Of a stretch of DNA of 64,000 nucleotides, positions 56,557 through 64,000 are shown piece after piece. Position numbers and translations under genes: made by a program. This stretch comes from Geobacillus stearothermophilus ATCC 12980. GTDB lineage: Bacteria; Bacillota; Bacilli; Bacillales; Anoxybacillaceae. The notes under the pieces are model-generated. The model saw only the letters and a program-made list of their open reading frames with translations. It ran no database searches and was not told the origin of the DNA. The stretch lies in contig NZ_CP128494.1 of NCBI RefSeq assembly GCF_030369615.1, forward strand, positions 2,561,501-2,625,500, in the 5' to 3' direction. Numbering within the stretch: position 1 is the stretch's first letter; every line of letters starts with the position of its first letter.

Positions 56557-56590
56557 ACAAAAAAAGCGCTAACATCGGCTGCTAGCGCCA
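56557..56590 (-). terminator. Hairpin after the XRE gene
   Basis: GCGCTAACA pairs with TG-TAGCGC; the run TTTTTTT is on the minus strand, so it ends leftward transcription, for example from ssbB, before the XRE gene. Confidence 0.6.
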
Positions 56591-56724
56591 TCGTTGGGGA
56601 GTCTTGCGAGGACACGTTCTTTCTCTTGGGGATTCGTTAAGAAAGGAATGAATGGGGAAACAAATCATCAAAACGGGAGAAAGGGAACGGATTCAGTGGC
56701 CCTTTACGGAAGTCGCGAATCCGT

Positions 56725-57072
56725 TTAGACGTGCTCCGGCCATTCTGGTTTCTTTCCGGAGTGGAGAAATTGGACGGACTCCGCGACGACTTCGGTGACA
56801 TAGACGCGTTGACCGTCTTTTTTATCGTAGCGGCGCGTTTGGATTCTCCCCGTCACCGCCACCATCGATCCTTTTCGGCAATAATTGGCGGTATGTTCCG
56901 CTGTTTTCCGCCATAAGACGCATGGAACGAAATCGGCATCAATCCCTCCTTCCGCGTTTCGAAAATTTCTCGCCACCGCCAAGGTGACGGTCGTCACGGC
57001 TGCTCCTTCGGCTGTGTAACGGAGCTCCGGGTCTTTCGTCAACCGCCCGACAAGCACCACTTGATTGACCAT
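56725..57072 (-). CDS. ssbB: Single-stranded DNA-binding protein, short SsbB type
   Basis: OB-fold single-strand binding protein of 115 residues, cytoplasmic. [20 protein letters not shown] is the family start, followed by [13 protein letters not shown] and [16 protein letters not shown]. It lacks the long acidic tail of chromosomal SsbA, as in the competence-related SsbB of Bacillus. The ATG at 57072 is 12 bases after GGAGGG; an ATG abutting that site (57084) is too close. Divergent from ywpF, as in B. subtilis. Confidence 0.88.
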   Translation of the reverse strand: MVNQVVLVGRLTKDPELRYTAEGAAVTTVTLAVARNFRNAEGGIDADFVPCVLWRKTAEHTANYCRKGSMVAVTGRIQTRRYDKKDGQRVYVTEVVAESVQFLHSGKKPEWPEHV

Positions 57073-57084
57073 ACGCCGGCGCAT

Positions 57085-57355
57085 CCCTCCTTTCCATCCA
57101 CCGCATCCTTATGATAAACGATCGCGTTTTTTGCCGTAAAACTGCGATTTTTGCATTTTTCTGCGCAATCTATAAGTACAATCCTCGTCAAATGCGGACA
57201 ATGCGCCAGCAATAGCGCAGCAAAATGGCGTTTTTGGCATTTCGCAGCAAAATATGTGGATGGCTTTGGCGGAGACAGGCGCATCATCCTGTTTTTCTTC
57301 CCTTCGTTGGCTATGGTATAATCATGAATAGACAATCGTGATGAGGTGGGCGACC
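57085..57355. promoter_or_regulatory. Divergent ssbB/ywpF control region
   Basis: TATAAT at 57317-57322 precedes ywpF, with a poor -35. For ssbB, minus-strand TTTACG, 18 bases, TATCAT (about 57112-57141) is a possible promoter. AT-boxes AAAACTGCGATTTT (57138-57151) and AAAATGGCGTTTT (57222-57234) resemble ComK half-sites (AAAA-N5-TTTT), the first with N6. Confidence 0.4.
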
Positions 57356-57793
57356 ATGAAAACGTTCAAGCTTGTCGGGCTCTCGGTGATTGACGAGGGG
57401 ATGCACCGCCGGGACATTCCGTTTATTGACGGCCTGATCATCAATAAGGAAGACGGGCAAAACCGCTGGCTCGTCGAGGCGTATTTGGATGATGAATACG
57501 AACCGGTATTTGCCGGATTGAAGGAGCGGACTGAGTTTCAGCTGCAAGTGACGATCACCAACCCGGGCAACGATCCGGCGAACATGCTTGTTGCCGTCCG
57601 TTCTATCACGAAAATGAACGGCCATATTAGCGTGCTGATGGAAGGGTTGATGATCCCGCGGCGGACTCATTTGGCTGAAATGGTATTGGCCGGCCTTGTT
57701 GAGAAAGGGTTGCAAGGCGAGGCGCTGCTCAAAGAATTCCGCCAGCAAATGGATGAGCGGCAAGGCGTGAGAGCGAGGGACGGACGGACATAA
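57356..57793 (+). CDS. ywpF: YwpF-like family protein
   Basis: 145-residue cytoplasmic protein of the YwpF family, function unknown. It begins M-K-T-F-K-L-V-G-L-S-V-I and contains a beta-rich core with F-Q-L-Q-V-T-I-T-N-P-G-N-D-P-A and an amphipathic C-terminal helix. The ATG at 57356 follows GAGGTG with eight bases spacing; a frame extension upstream is unlikely. Position opposite ssbB (ywpH) is the same as in Bacillus subtilis, which supports the naming. Confidence 0.82.
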   Translation: MKTFKLVGLSVIDEGMHRRDIPFIDGLIINKEDGQNRWLVEAYLDDEYEPVFAGLKERTEFQLQVTITNPGNDPANMLVAVRSITKMNGHISVLMEGLMIPRRTHLAEMVLAGLVEKGLQGEALLKEFRQQMDERQGVRARDGRT

Positions 57794-57830
57794 TAAAAGG
57801 CTAGAGAGCGCGACTCTCTAGCCTTTTTGT
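57794..57830 (+). terminator. ywpF terminator
   Basis: AAAGGCTAGAGAG pairs with CTCTCTAGCCTTTTT, a strong intrinsic terminator directly after the stop. Confidence 0.9.
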
Positions 57831-58004
57831 ATATCCATCGAGATCGGACGGCCATCAAACGTGGGCAGCGAAATCGACATGCACAAACGAAACCGGACAG
57901 TGTGGGCAGGTCGCCGATACGCGCCATTGACGCGCGACAGCTTTCATTCACTGACGCATCCCTCGCCAAAGCGAATGCTGTCCATGTCCATTGGCATGGA
58001 CAGC

Positions 58005-58685
58005 TTACCATTCATTGTGAACGCGTTCCAGCGAAACGGTCTGAACCGGGCGGGCGGTGACGATGTAGCGCTTCGGGGCGCGGCCGATGAGACGGAACGG
58101 ATAGCACGTCGTCACCGTCAACGTCGGACGTGCCTTGTTGACGAGAACGGTCCGATCATCGTCATCGACGATGCGGATGCGGACGATGCGATAATGAACA
58201 GCTGTGTCCGCCGCCCGGATGACGAGGGCATCACCGATCCCTAGTTCCCCAAGGCGGCGAAACACCGTGTCGCGATGCCCTGACAGCACAACATGCCCCT
58301 TTCCCCCCGGCCAAGCGCTGGCCGGGTAATGGCCGGCGCCGCGGCGCAGCTCTTGCTCGCGGACGCCTTCGTATACCGGGATCGCCACCCCGAGCTTCGG
58401 AATGACCAGCTCGCCAAGATGCGCCCCCAGCGGAGCAGCGGCTTGTTCAACCGGACGGCGGGACGCGTGGGCGGCTTCGGCCGCCGATGATGGAGACGAG
58501 TCCAAGGCAGGCAAGCGGACCGCCTCTTGATTCGCTGCTTTCCAGCCAACGATGTACCAATAGCCGTTCCAACCTGCTGTTGCCGCTCCGATGGCGAAAA
58601 CGGCTGCGGCCGCCCAGCGGGCAGCTTTGCGTTTCCATCGATACCGAGGCGCATCTTTTTTCCACACTGTCTGCTCCCTCTTCAC
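58005..58685 (-). CDS. srtD: Class D sortase
   Basis: Membrane-anchored transpeptidase of 226 residues. One N-terminal hydrophobic segment (about 22-42), then the sortase barrel with the catalytic histidine in L-S-G-H-R-D-T, cysteine in T-V-T-T-C-Y-P-F and arginine in A-P-K-R-Y-I-V. Class D sortases of the YhcS type cut LPxTA-like signals. The start is GTG, close behind the stop of the gene for its evident substrate with an LPDTA signal, so substrate and sortase form one operon. Confidence 0.9.
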   Translation of the reverse strand: MKREQTVWKKDAPRYRWKRKAARWAAAAVFAIGAATAGWNGYWYIVGWKAANQEAVRLPALDSSPSSAAEAAHASRRPVEQAAAPLGAHLGELVIPKLGVAIPVYEGVREQELRRGAGHYPASAWPGGKGHVVLSGHRDTVFRRLGELGIGDALVIRAADTAVHYRIVRIRIVDDDDRTVLVNKARPTLTVTTCYPFRLIGRAPKRYIVTARPVQTVSLERVHNEW

Positions 58686-58691
58686 AGCCGC

Positions 58692-59618
58692 TCACCCTTT
58701 AAGGCGCCCCGCCCGCCGGTAAAGGAGAGCGCCTGCGACAGCCAGCAGCAACCCGGCCGCCGCCTGCGGCAAATACGGCGACGCCGTATCCGGCAATTTT
58801 TCTCCTTGCATCATCCCCTTCATCTCAAGCGCCAGCAGCCCGGCTTCAATCCCTTTCTCCCCGGCGCGGACGATGTAGCCGGACGTCAACATGTCCCTTG
58901 TCATCGCGATATCGGCCATTTCTTCACCTTGGCGGTTATACAATTTCACGTCGATCGTCTTCGTATCGGCTGCAGCGGCCGCTGACGGCTCCATCTCCCG
59001 CCCGTTGACATAGTACTTGGCCTCAAGCTGCAGCAAACGAAGCGCTTTTTCCCAAAGGGCTCGCAGTTCGCGACGTTGCTCATCCGTCCACGGCCCCTCG
59101 GTCTGCTCAAACGGGCGCAGCTGCGCACGAAGCGCCGCCAGCCGCCCAGCCAATTGCGGGTCGTCAATCGAGGCGATATGGCGGGTGAAGGCGCGTACTT
59201 CTTGTTCCGTCATCCCGAGCACCCCAAGCAAGTCGTTGATTTGCTGCATGGCGGCGTTATGCTGTGAGTAAAAGCGGACGGCCCGGTCTAAGTCTTCAAC
59301 AAATGTGTAGTCTTGCACCGTTTCGCCAAACTGGCCGAGCAGCGCCTCGAGCTCCTCGACCGTCAGCCCGTGCCGACGCAAAACGGCATGAAGCCGCTCG
59401 TCAGTGATGGGCGTGCCGAGCCATTGTTTCATCTCATCCATGGTGCGAAAATCGGCGGCTGTCAAGCCGTATTGATCCAAATAAGCCAACAGGTCGCTCA
59501 CTGTCCAGCCGACACTCTCAGCATACTGCTCAAGCTCGCTTCGGCTGATGGCCGCCGCCCCAGCCGGAAACGAAGCGAAAACGGCGACAAGCACAGCCAT
59601 TCCTAGCCATTGCCGCAT
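58692..59618 (-). CDS. Processed acidic surface protein with LPDTA sorting signal
   Basis: 308-residue surface protein. Signal peptide (about 1-22), a helical, acidic region with two repeats of L-T-x-x-E/D-L-x-A/D-L-L and a beta part (I-D-V-K-L-Y-N-R-Q-G-E-E-M-A-D-I). The end is a complete cell wall sorting signal: L-P-D-T-A, hydrophobic segment of about 20 residues, then R-R-A-G-R-L-K-G. Sortase D cleaves after threonine and links it to the peptidoglycan. The ATG at 59618 is preceded by GGGAGG; an upstream extension is unlikely. Role of the protein unknown. Confidence 0.88.
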   Translation of the reverse strand: MRQWLGMAVLVAVFASFPAGAAAISRSELEQYAESVGWTVSDLLAYLDQYGLTAADFRTMDEMKQWLGTPITDERLHAVLRRHGLTVEELEALLGQFGETVQDYTFVEDLDRAVRFYSQHNAAMQQINDLLGVLGMTEQEVRAFTRHIASIDDPQLAGRLAALRAQLRPFEQTEGPWTDEQRRELRALWEKALRLLQLEAKYYVNGREMEPSAAAAADTKTIDVKLYNRQGEEMADIAMTRDMLTSGYIVRAGEKGIEAGLLALEMKGMMQGEKLPDTASPYLPQAAAGLLLAVAGALLYRRAGRLKG

Positions 59619-59728
59619 TCGGTCTTCCTCCCTTTCGCTTTCTTTGACGTACATTGGTAGTATTTTCCGAACATGCCGCTCTTATGTACGCCAACCAGCG
59701 AAAAAAGAAGAAAGCTTGGCCTAGAGCG

Positions 59729-59954
59729 CTTGAACGTTCTCCCACCTACGCAAACGCTTAGAGATGGGAGATTCTCGGGGACACCTGCCATAAGGCAGAC
59801 TGCCAGCCAGACCATCCCCGTCTGTCCCTGTGACTTGGCTGTTCCAACGAAGTCCTTCTTTCAAGATATTTTGAGCGGCGTTAGGGGACATCCATGATGG
59901 AAGACGCTGATTCATTCCCCCCTTCGGCTGATCGCGTGAAAGCGGGGGCTTCTC
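59729..59954. mobile_element. Small palindrome-bounded element, IS200/IS605-derived (type 1, copy b)
   Basis: About 226 bp, non-coding. Left end CTTGAACGTTCTCCC with hairpin TCTCCCACCT/AGATGGGAGA; right end with a hairpin (CCCCCCTT...AAGCGGGGG) followed by CTTCTC. The ends and blocks such as ATTCTxGGG and CCATCCCCGT match the element at 39565-39730, which is 60 bases shorter in the middle. Confidence 0.6.
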
Positions 59955-59961
59955 GGTACAT

Positions 59962-59995
59962 AAGAACAGGCGCCCGAGTTTCGGACGCCTGTTTC
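59962..59995. terminator. Aspartokinase terminator
   Basis: ACAGGCGCCCGA pairs with TCGGACGCCTGT, four bases beyond the aspartokinase stop. Confidence 0.75.
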
Positions 59996-59998
59996 GTG

Positions 59999-61375
59999 TT
60001 AGGAAAGGTGGCTTACAGTTGCCTGTTGGAAGTAGGCGTTGTACAATGCGCGCACCGCCTCGTTGACGACGTCTTCTTTGACGCCGAACATCATGCTCAC
60101 TTCGGACGATCCTTGGTTGATCATCTCTAAGTTGATGTTGGCATTGGCAAGCGCCGTCACCGCTTTGGCCGCCATCCCGACCGTTTTTTCCATCCCTTCG
60201 CCGACCACCATGATGAGCGCCAGTCCGTATTCCACATTGACTTCGTCGACCGCCAGCTCCTCGCGAATGCGGGCTAAAATGCGCTCTTCTTTTCCGTCAG
60301 CGAGCTGGCTCGCCCGCAAAATGATCGACATGTTGTCGATGCCGGATGGCGTATGTTCATATGAAATGCCTTCGTCTTCTAAAATTTGCAGCACGCGGCG
60401 GCCGAATCCGATTTCGCGGTTCATTAAATATTTGCTGATGTTGATGCTGCAAAAGCCTGTGTCGCTCGCAATGCCGGCGACTGGTTCGTCGATATGATTG
60501 CGCTTGGCGACGATCCACGTGCCTGGAGCCGCCGGGTTGTTGGTGTTTTTGACGCAAACGGGGATGCCGGCGCGGTAGACGGGCTCCAGCGCCTCGTCAT
60601 GGAAGACGGAAAAGCCGGAATACGACAGCTCGCGCATTTCCCGATACGTAATTTCCTTCAACTTGCGCGCATCAGCGACGATCGACGGGTTGACGCAATA
60701 AATCGAATCGACGTCGGTAAAGTTTTCGTACACGTCCGCTTTGACGCCCGCGGCGACGATTGAGCCCGTAATATCCGACCCGCCGCGCGGGAACGTGACA
60801 ATATGGCCCGATCGGGAATAGCCGAAAAATCCCGGGATGACCAAAACGCCGCGACGTTCGCGCAGCTGCTTCAGTTTGTCGTACGACTCCGGGAGCACTT
60901 GGGCGTTGCCTGGCTCATCAGTGACGATGATGCCGGCTTCCAGCGGGCTGACGTAGCTCGCCTCAAGCCCAAAATCTTGCAAATAAATCGCCATCAGCCT
61001 TGCGTTATGGTCTTCGCCGCTCGCTTTCATGGCGTCAAACAGGCGGGGCGGATCGTTCCGATAGGCGCTGATTTTGGATTGTAAGTCATCCACAAGTTCA
61101 GCCAAAAATCCATCAGCTTCCAACTCAAGTTCATCTACAATGTCGGCGTATCGTTTTGTGATTTCTTGCATCGTTTGTTCATACGGCTCATCCGCTGCCA
61201 CCTGTTCGGCGAGCCGAATGAGCATATCCGTCACTTTCACATCATCTTTATACCGCTTTCCAGGAGCTGATACAACGACGATGCGGCGCTCGATATCCGA
61301 GCTGACGATGTCGGCCACTTTACGGAATTGTGCAGCGCTCGCCACCGAACTTCCACCGAATTTAGCTACTTTCAT
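59999..61375 (-). CDS. yclM: Aspartokinase (class III, LysC/ThrD-like)
   Basis: Phosphorylates aspartate, first step of the lysine, threonine and methionine pathway. The 458-residue single-chain form has the kinase domain (about 1-290) with K-F-G-G-S-S-V, V-S-A-P-G-K, T-F-P-R-G-G-S-D-I-T-G and F-T-D-V-D-S-I-Y, and two ACT domains (about 310-375 and 388-455) with I-N-I-S-K and I-N-L-E-M-I-N-Q-G-S-S-E-V-S, where lysine or threonine would bind. Length and gapped insertions fit the class III enzyme of Bacillus (YclM/ThrD) more than the alpha/beta LysC type. Ribosome site AAGGGTC. I see no lysine riboswitch upstream. Confidence 0.93.
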   Translation of the reverse strand: MKVAKFGGSSVASAAQFRKVADIVSSDIERRIVVVSAPGKRYKDDVKVTDMLIRLAEQVAADEPYEQTMQEITKRYADIVDELELEADGFLAELVDDLQSKISAYRNDPPRLFDAMKASGEDHNARLMAIYLQDFGLEASYVSPLEAGIIVTDEPGNAQVLPESYDKLKQLRERRGVLVIPGFFGYSRSGHIVTFPRGGSDITGSIVAAGVKADVYENFTDVDSIYCVNPSIVADARKLKEITYREMRELSYSGFSVFHDEALEPVYRAGIPVCVKNTNNPAAPGTWIVAKRNHIDEPVAGIASDTGFCSINISKYLMNREIGFGRRVLQILEDEGISYEHTPSGIDNMSIILRASQLADGKEERILARIREELAVDEVNVEYGLALIMVVGEGMEKTVGMAAKAVTALANANINLEMINQGSSEVSMMFGVKEDVVNEAVRALYNAYFQQATVSHLS

Positions 61376-61654
61376 CGTTCATGACCCTTTCTGTCGAAAG
61401 TATCTATAATTGTTTATCATATCACATTTTTCCGCCCATGGAACTATTCATTTTTTAGAAATTTCCGCCAACGTCCCAAAACGCCGCCATCGCCGGCCAT
61501 GACTCTCTTCAAAACAGATGGCGCCGTGCTTCGTCAATGGAAAGAAGGTGCTGCAACAGCCCCCCCCCCCGCCTTGACAAACGGATGATGGTTCAGCACA
61601 GCGCCGTTTTTCCATCGTTCCTCCTCGATTTTTTCCGAAAACGGCCGCTCTGCC
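61376..61654. other. Intergenic region with poly-C tract
   Basis: Contains a run of eleven C at 61560-61570 and, on the minus strand, TGATATGAT, an extended -10 element about 40 bases before the aspartokinase ATG. No convincing gene; reading frames across the poly-C run are short and unrelated to known families. Confidence 0.5.
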
Positions 61655-62089
61655 TCACGTTTGTGCCACATTGCCGCGGCGGACGTTGGCGATTCCTTCT
61701 TTGCAGACGCCATACGGCAGCCACGAGCAGTTGCGGCATAACTCGTCCAAATCATCCGGCTTGACCCGTTCCGCCGTCCGCCGGATCAGTTCAGACTTCC
61801 AATACACATTGCCCGGCTCCAAACCTAAATGGCGAATGACGTTTCCGTCAAGCGAACGGACGTGGGCCTCGGAATTGGGGCCGGCTTCACACGTTGTCTC
61901 TCCATGATGCGGACAGGCGAGGCACGCCTCATCGAGCGCCGCGACGACTTCAATCGGGAAATCGTCGTGTTCATCGCGAATGCGGGCCACGATCTCCCAC
62001 ATTTTTTCCACGAACGACGGGCTGTAGCCCATGCCGCGAAACCCGTGCACACAAAGCAAATGGTGGCCGCGCAGACGCAACGGCTTCAT
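61655..62089 (-). CDS. DUF1284 family Cys-rich protein
   Basis: 144-residue cytoplasmic protein of the DUF1284 family, probably metal-binding. It begins M-K-P-L-R-L-R-G-H-H-L-L-C (the H-H-L-L-C pattern marks the family) and has further cysteines in C-L-A-C-P-H-H-G-E-T-T-C and C-R-N-C-S-W-L-P-Y-G-V-C, enough to hold an iron-sulphur cluster. The ATG at 62089 follows GGAGAGAGGAG. No operon partner. Function unknown. Confidence 0.85.
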   Translation of the reverse strand: MKPLRLRGHHLLCVHGFRGMGYSPSFVEKMWEIVARIRDEHDDFPIEVVAALDEACLACPHHGETTCEAGPNSEAHVRSLDGNVIRHLGLEPGNVYWKSELIRRTAERVKPDDLDELCRNCSWLPYGVCKEGIANVRRGNVAQT

Positions 62090-62307
62090 GCTCCTCTCTC
62101 CTTTCCTTCGTCTCGTTCGAGCATATGACAGGCGCGTGAAAATATGCCTGTCGCGCCGTTCTTTCATCTCTAAAATCATCATACGCCAACTGGTCCCTAG
62201 CAGCAATCATGTATTTGACCGGCGCCTTTCCAACTTCTTTTTCATTCAAGGATGGGGAGCAACATGGTACAATGAAAGCGGCAACTTCGCAACGAAAGGA
62301 ATGGCGA

Positions 62308-62871
62308 ATGATGACGAAAGACGAAGCGGCACGTTGTCTTTCCGTTTTGCTTCACGAACTGACCAAACCATGGCGAAAAGAAAAAATCCATTCCGATGTG
62401 CTCGAAATCATTATGAAACTGCGCATCCAGGCAGCGGATGACGAACGCTATATGAATAATTTGCTCAGCAACATCGCCTTCGCCGGCGAATCGGCGCATG
62501 CGTTAAAGCAAATTTGGAGCTACATGCTGCGTGAGCAAACGTTTCTATCGCCACAGACGATCGAGGCGATGCTCACGGACGCCCAGCAAGCGATCCGGCG
62601 CCGGCTGCCGGAGCTGACCGCCCGCTATGAGCGTCCGTTTTTGTCCATCGATGACCCGCTCGAGCGGAAACGCCAGCTTGAGCGCTCCTACGGTGCGCTT
62701 CTTTTGTTCAACCGGATCGCCACCGACTTTTTGCTTGAGTTCGTCCGCGAAGAAAACGAAACGGCAGCGAGCGTCTTTTTCGCCGCCGACCCGAACGAGG
62801 CGATCGAAGTGTTCCATCATCTTTGCAGCGTCTACGCGAGCCGCTGGCTGGAAGGCCTGGAAGTCGATTGA
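62308..62871 (+). CDS. Helical cytoplasmic protein, unknown
   Basis: 187 residues, nearly all alpha-helical, acidic and basic charges mixed, no family recognised. Pattern such as [19 protein letters not shown] and [15 protein letters not shown] suggests a helical bundle. The ATG at 62308 (or 62311) follows AAGGAATGG. Its TGA is directly followed by the remains of an aldehyde dehydrogenase gene, so its downstream neighbourhood was rearranged. Confidence 0.65.
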   Translation: MMTKDEAARCLSVLLHELTKPWRKEKIHSDVLEIIMKLRIQAADDERYMNNLLSNIAFAGESAHALKQIWSYMLREQTFLSPQTIEAMLTDAQQAIRRRLPELTARYERPFLSIDDPLERKRQLERSYGALLLFNRIATDFLLEFVREENETAASVFFAADPNEAIEVFHHLCSVYASRWLEGLEVD

Positions 62872-63566
62872 TGGACAAAGACGATGACTTTCTTGATAAA
62901 GCGCTTGAAGGCTTCACGATGTTCGCTCTAAACCAAGGCGAAGTGTGCACATGCCCGTCGCGCGCCCTCATCCATGAGTCGATTTACGACGCCTTTATGG
63001 AACGGGCGCTTGAACGCGTCAAGCAAATCAAGCAAGGCAATCCGCTCGATACGGAAACGATGATCGGCGCCCAAGCCTCCTCCGAACAGCTCGAGAAAAT
63101 TTTGTCATACATCGACATCGGCAAACAGGAAGGCGCCGAACTTTTGATCGGCGGCGAGCGGAACATGCTGGAAGGGGAACTCGCCGACGGATACTATGTC
63201 AAGCCGACGATTTTCAAAGGACATCACAAAATGCGCATCTTCCAAGAAGAAATTTTCGGCCCGGTGCTCGCGGTCACGACGTTTAAAGATCATGACGAAG
63301 CGCTTTCGATCGCCAATGAGACGCTGTACGGCCTTGGCGCCGACGTCTGGACGCGCGACATCAACACCGCGTACCGCTTCGGCCGCGGCATCCAGGCCGG
63401 CCGCGTGTGGACGAACTGCTATCACATTTATCCGGCCCATGCGGCATTTGGCGGCTACAAGATGTCCGGCATCGGCCGCGAAACGCACAAAATGATGCTC
63501 GACCATTACCAACAAACGAAAAACTTGCTCGTCAGCTATTCGCCGAAAAAACTTGGCTTGTTCTGA
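62872..63566 (+). pseudogene. Aldehyde dehydrogenase, C-terminal half only
   Basis: Remnant of an NAD-dependent aldehyde dehydrogenase. It begins [15 protein letters not shown] and goes on with the catalytic cysteine segment [12 protein letters not shown], then E-E-I-F-G-P-V-L-A and the usual C-terminus. Full-length relatives have about 500 residues; the first roughly 270, with the NAD-binding motif and catalytic glutamate, are absent. The first codon lies immediately after the stop of the upstream unknown gene, without ribosome site, pointing to a deletion. Confidence 0.85.
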
Positions 63567-63751
63567 CATTGGTCCACCTGCTCTTCCACAGCATTTTGCC
63601 CACTGTTGCATCCATTGCCGCCAAAACCACGCAAACGCCTTTTGATGATGGAATGGAAAACAACGCAGCAACCATTCCATTCGACGAATCCAGCGCAGCT
63701 GCGCCAGGCCGGCGCCTGTCTTTGACCGTGATGCAAAAGGAGGTGCATCCG

Positions 63752-64000
63752 ATGCCTCATTGAACCGAAAGTCATCGCCACCGAAGCGGCGTTAAAATTG
63801 ATTGAAAAATTAAAGGCGAAATACGGCCCACTTATGTTCCATCAATCCGGCGGCTGCTGCGACGGCAGCTCGCCGATGTGCTACCCGCTCGGTGAGTTGA
63901 TCGTCGGCGATTCCGACGTGTTGCTTGGCGAAATCGGCGGCTGCCCGTTTTACATCGCCAAGGCGCAATACGAATATTGGAAGCATACACAGCTCATCAT
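63752..64000 (+). pseudogene. DUF779 protein gene with early frameshift, runs off the window
   Basis: AAAGGAGGTGCATCCG leads to ATG at 63752, but after M-P-H comes a stop TGA. The DUF779 frame continues from about 63759 as E-P-K-V-I-A-T-E-A-A-L-K-L and keeps the family's C-C-D-G-S-S-P-M-C-Y and G-C-P-F-Y-I. Two bases appear to be missing at the fourth codon. DUF779 genes usually follow an aldehyde dehydrogenase gene, which here is also broken. A non-standard ATT start would be the only way to express it as written. Confidence 0.75.

Noticed and set aside
61376..61440. Lysine riboswitch before aspartokinase
   Set aside because: The leader is too short and lacks the conserved junction and terminator of the L box; the enzyme is of the class III type, not the riboswitch-controlled one.

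Overview
The window comes from a thermophilic Geobacillus, most probably G. stearothermophilus. The evidence is an alpha-amylase of the AmyS type, an S-layer protein whose N-terminus matches the SbsC/SgsE family, and two copies of an IS66-family element that fits what I remember of ISBst12 (about 1.61 kb, 482-residue transposase, 8-bp target duplication). Most genes are GC-rich. Several low-GC stretches (about 37.0-39.3 kb, 41.3-43.7 kb and 47.8-50.3 kb) stand out as likely acquired.

Layout. 0-2.8 kb (+): end of an amidase, an SH3b protein and a SpoIID/LytB protein, all acting on the cell wall. 2.9-17 kb (-): a polysaccharide operon running from wbpE through wzz, wbpB, wbpA, wbpD, wzx, wbpI and wzy to three glycosyltransferases, preceded by tagO/wecA. 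The wbpA-B-E-D-I set is the pathway to UDP-2,3-diacetamido-mannuronic acid, so the operon is best read as the machinery for the anionic secondary cell wall polymer (SCWP) that anchors SbsC-type S-layers. 17.2-20.6 kb (+): secA2 and an accessory-Sec S-layer assembly gene. 20.7-23 kb (-): an S41 protease and a free-standing SbsC-N-like protein. 23-40 kb: exported proteins (phosphodiester glycosidase, CAP protein, amylopullulanase, alpha-amylase, remnant 5'-nucleotidase), many sharing one roughly 85-residue domain. 37-39 kb: an AbiEi/AbiEii pair and a frameshifted neighbour. 41.3-43.4 kb: a three-gene XRE / ImmA-IrrE / PIN-like operon. 44.5-46.2 kb: an IS110-family (IS1111-type) element with a structured non-coding segment. 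46.4-47.6 kb: a RadC-like operon. 47.8-52.7 kb: the S-layer gene, broken by the second IS66 copy. 53-55.3 kb: another shared-domain protein and an NlpC/P60 endopeptidase. 55.4-64 kb: regulator, ssbB, ywpF, sortase D with its LPDTA substrate, aspartokinase, DUF1284 protein, and a decayed aldehyde dehydrogenase/DUF779 pair.

How it fits together. The left half makes the wall polymer, secA2/slaP export the S-layer subunit, and the S-layer subunit plus other exported proteins should sit on that polymer. The recurring domain, fused to starch- and nucleotide-degrading enzymes and always placed after a signal peptide or at the C-terminus behind a linker, is best explained as a wall-anchoring module; I do not recognise it as a named family. 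The S-layer gene is inactivated in this strain, and two further surface-protein genes are broken by mobile elements, so the strain is probably S-layer-negative. Small palindrome-bounded elements of IS200/IS605 type occur at least three times.
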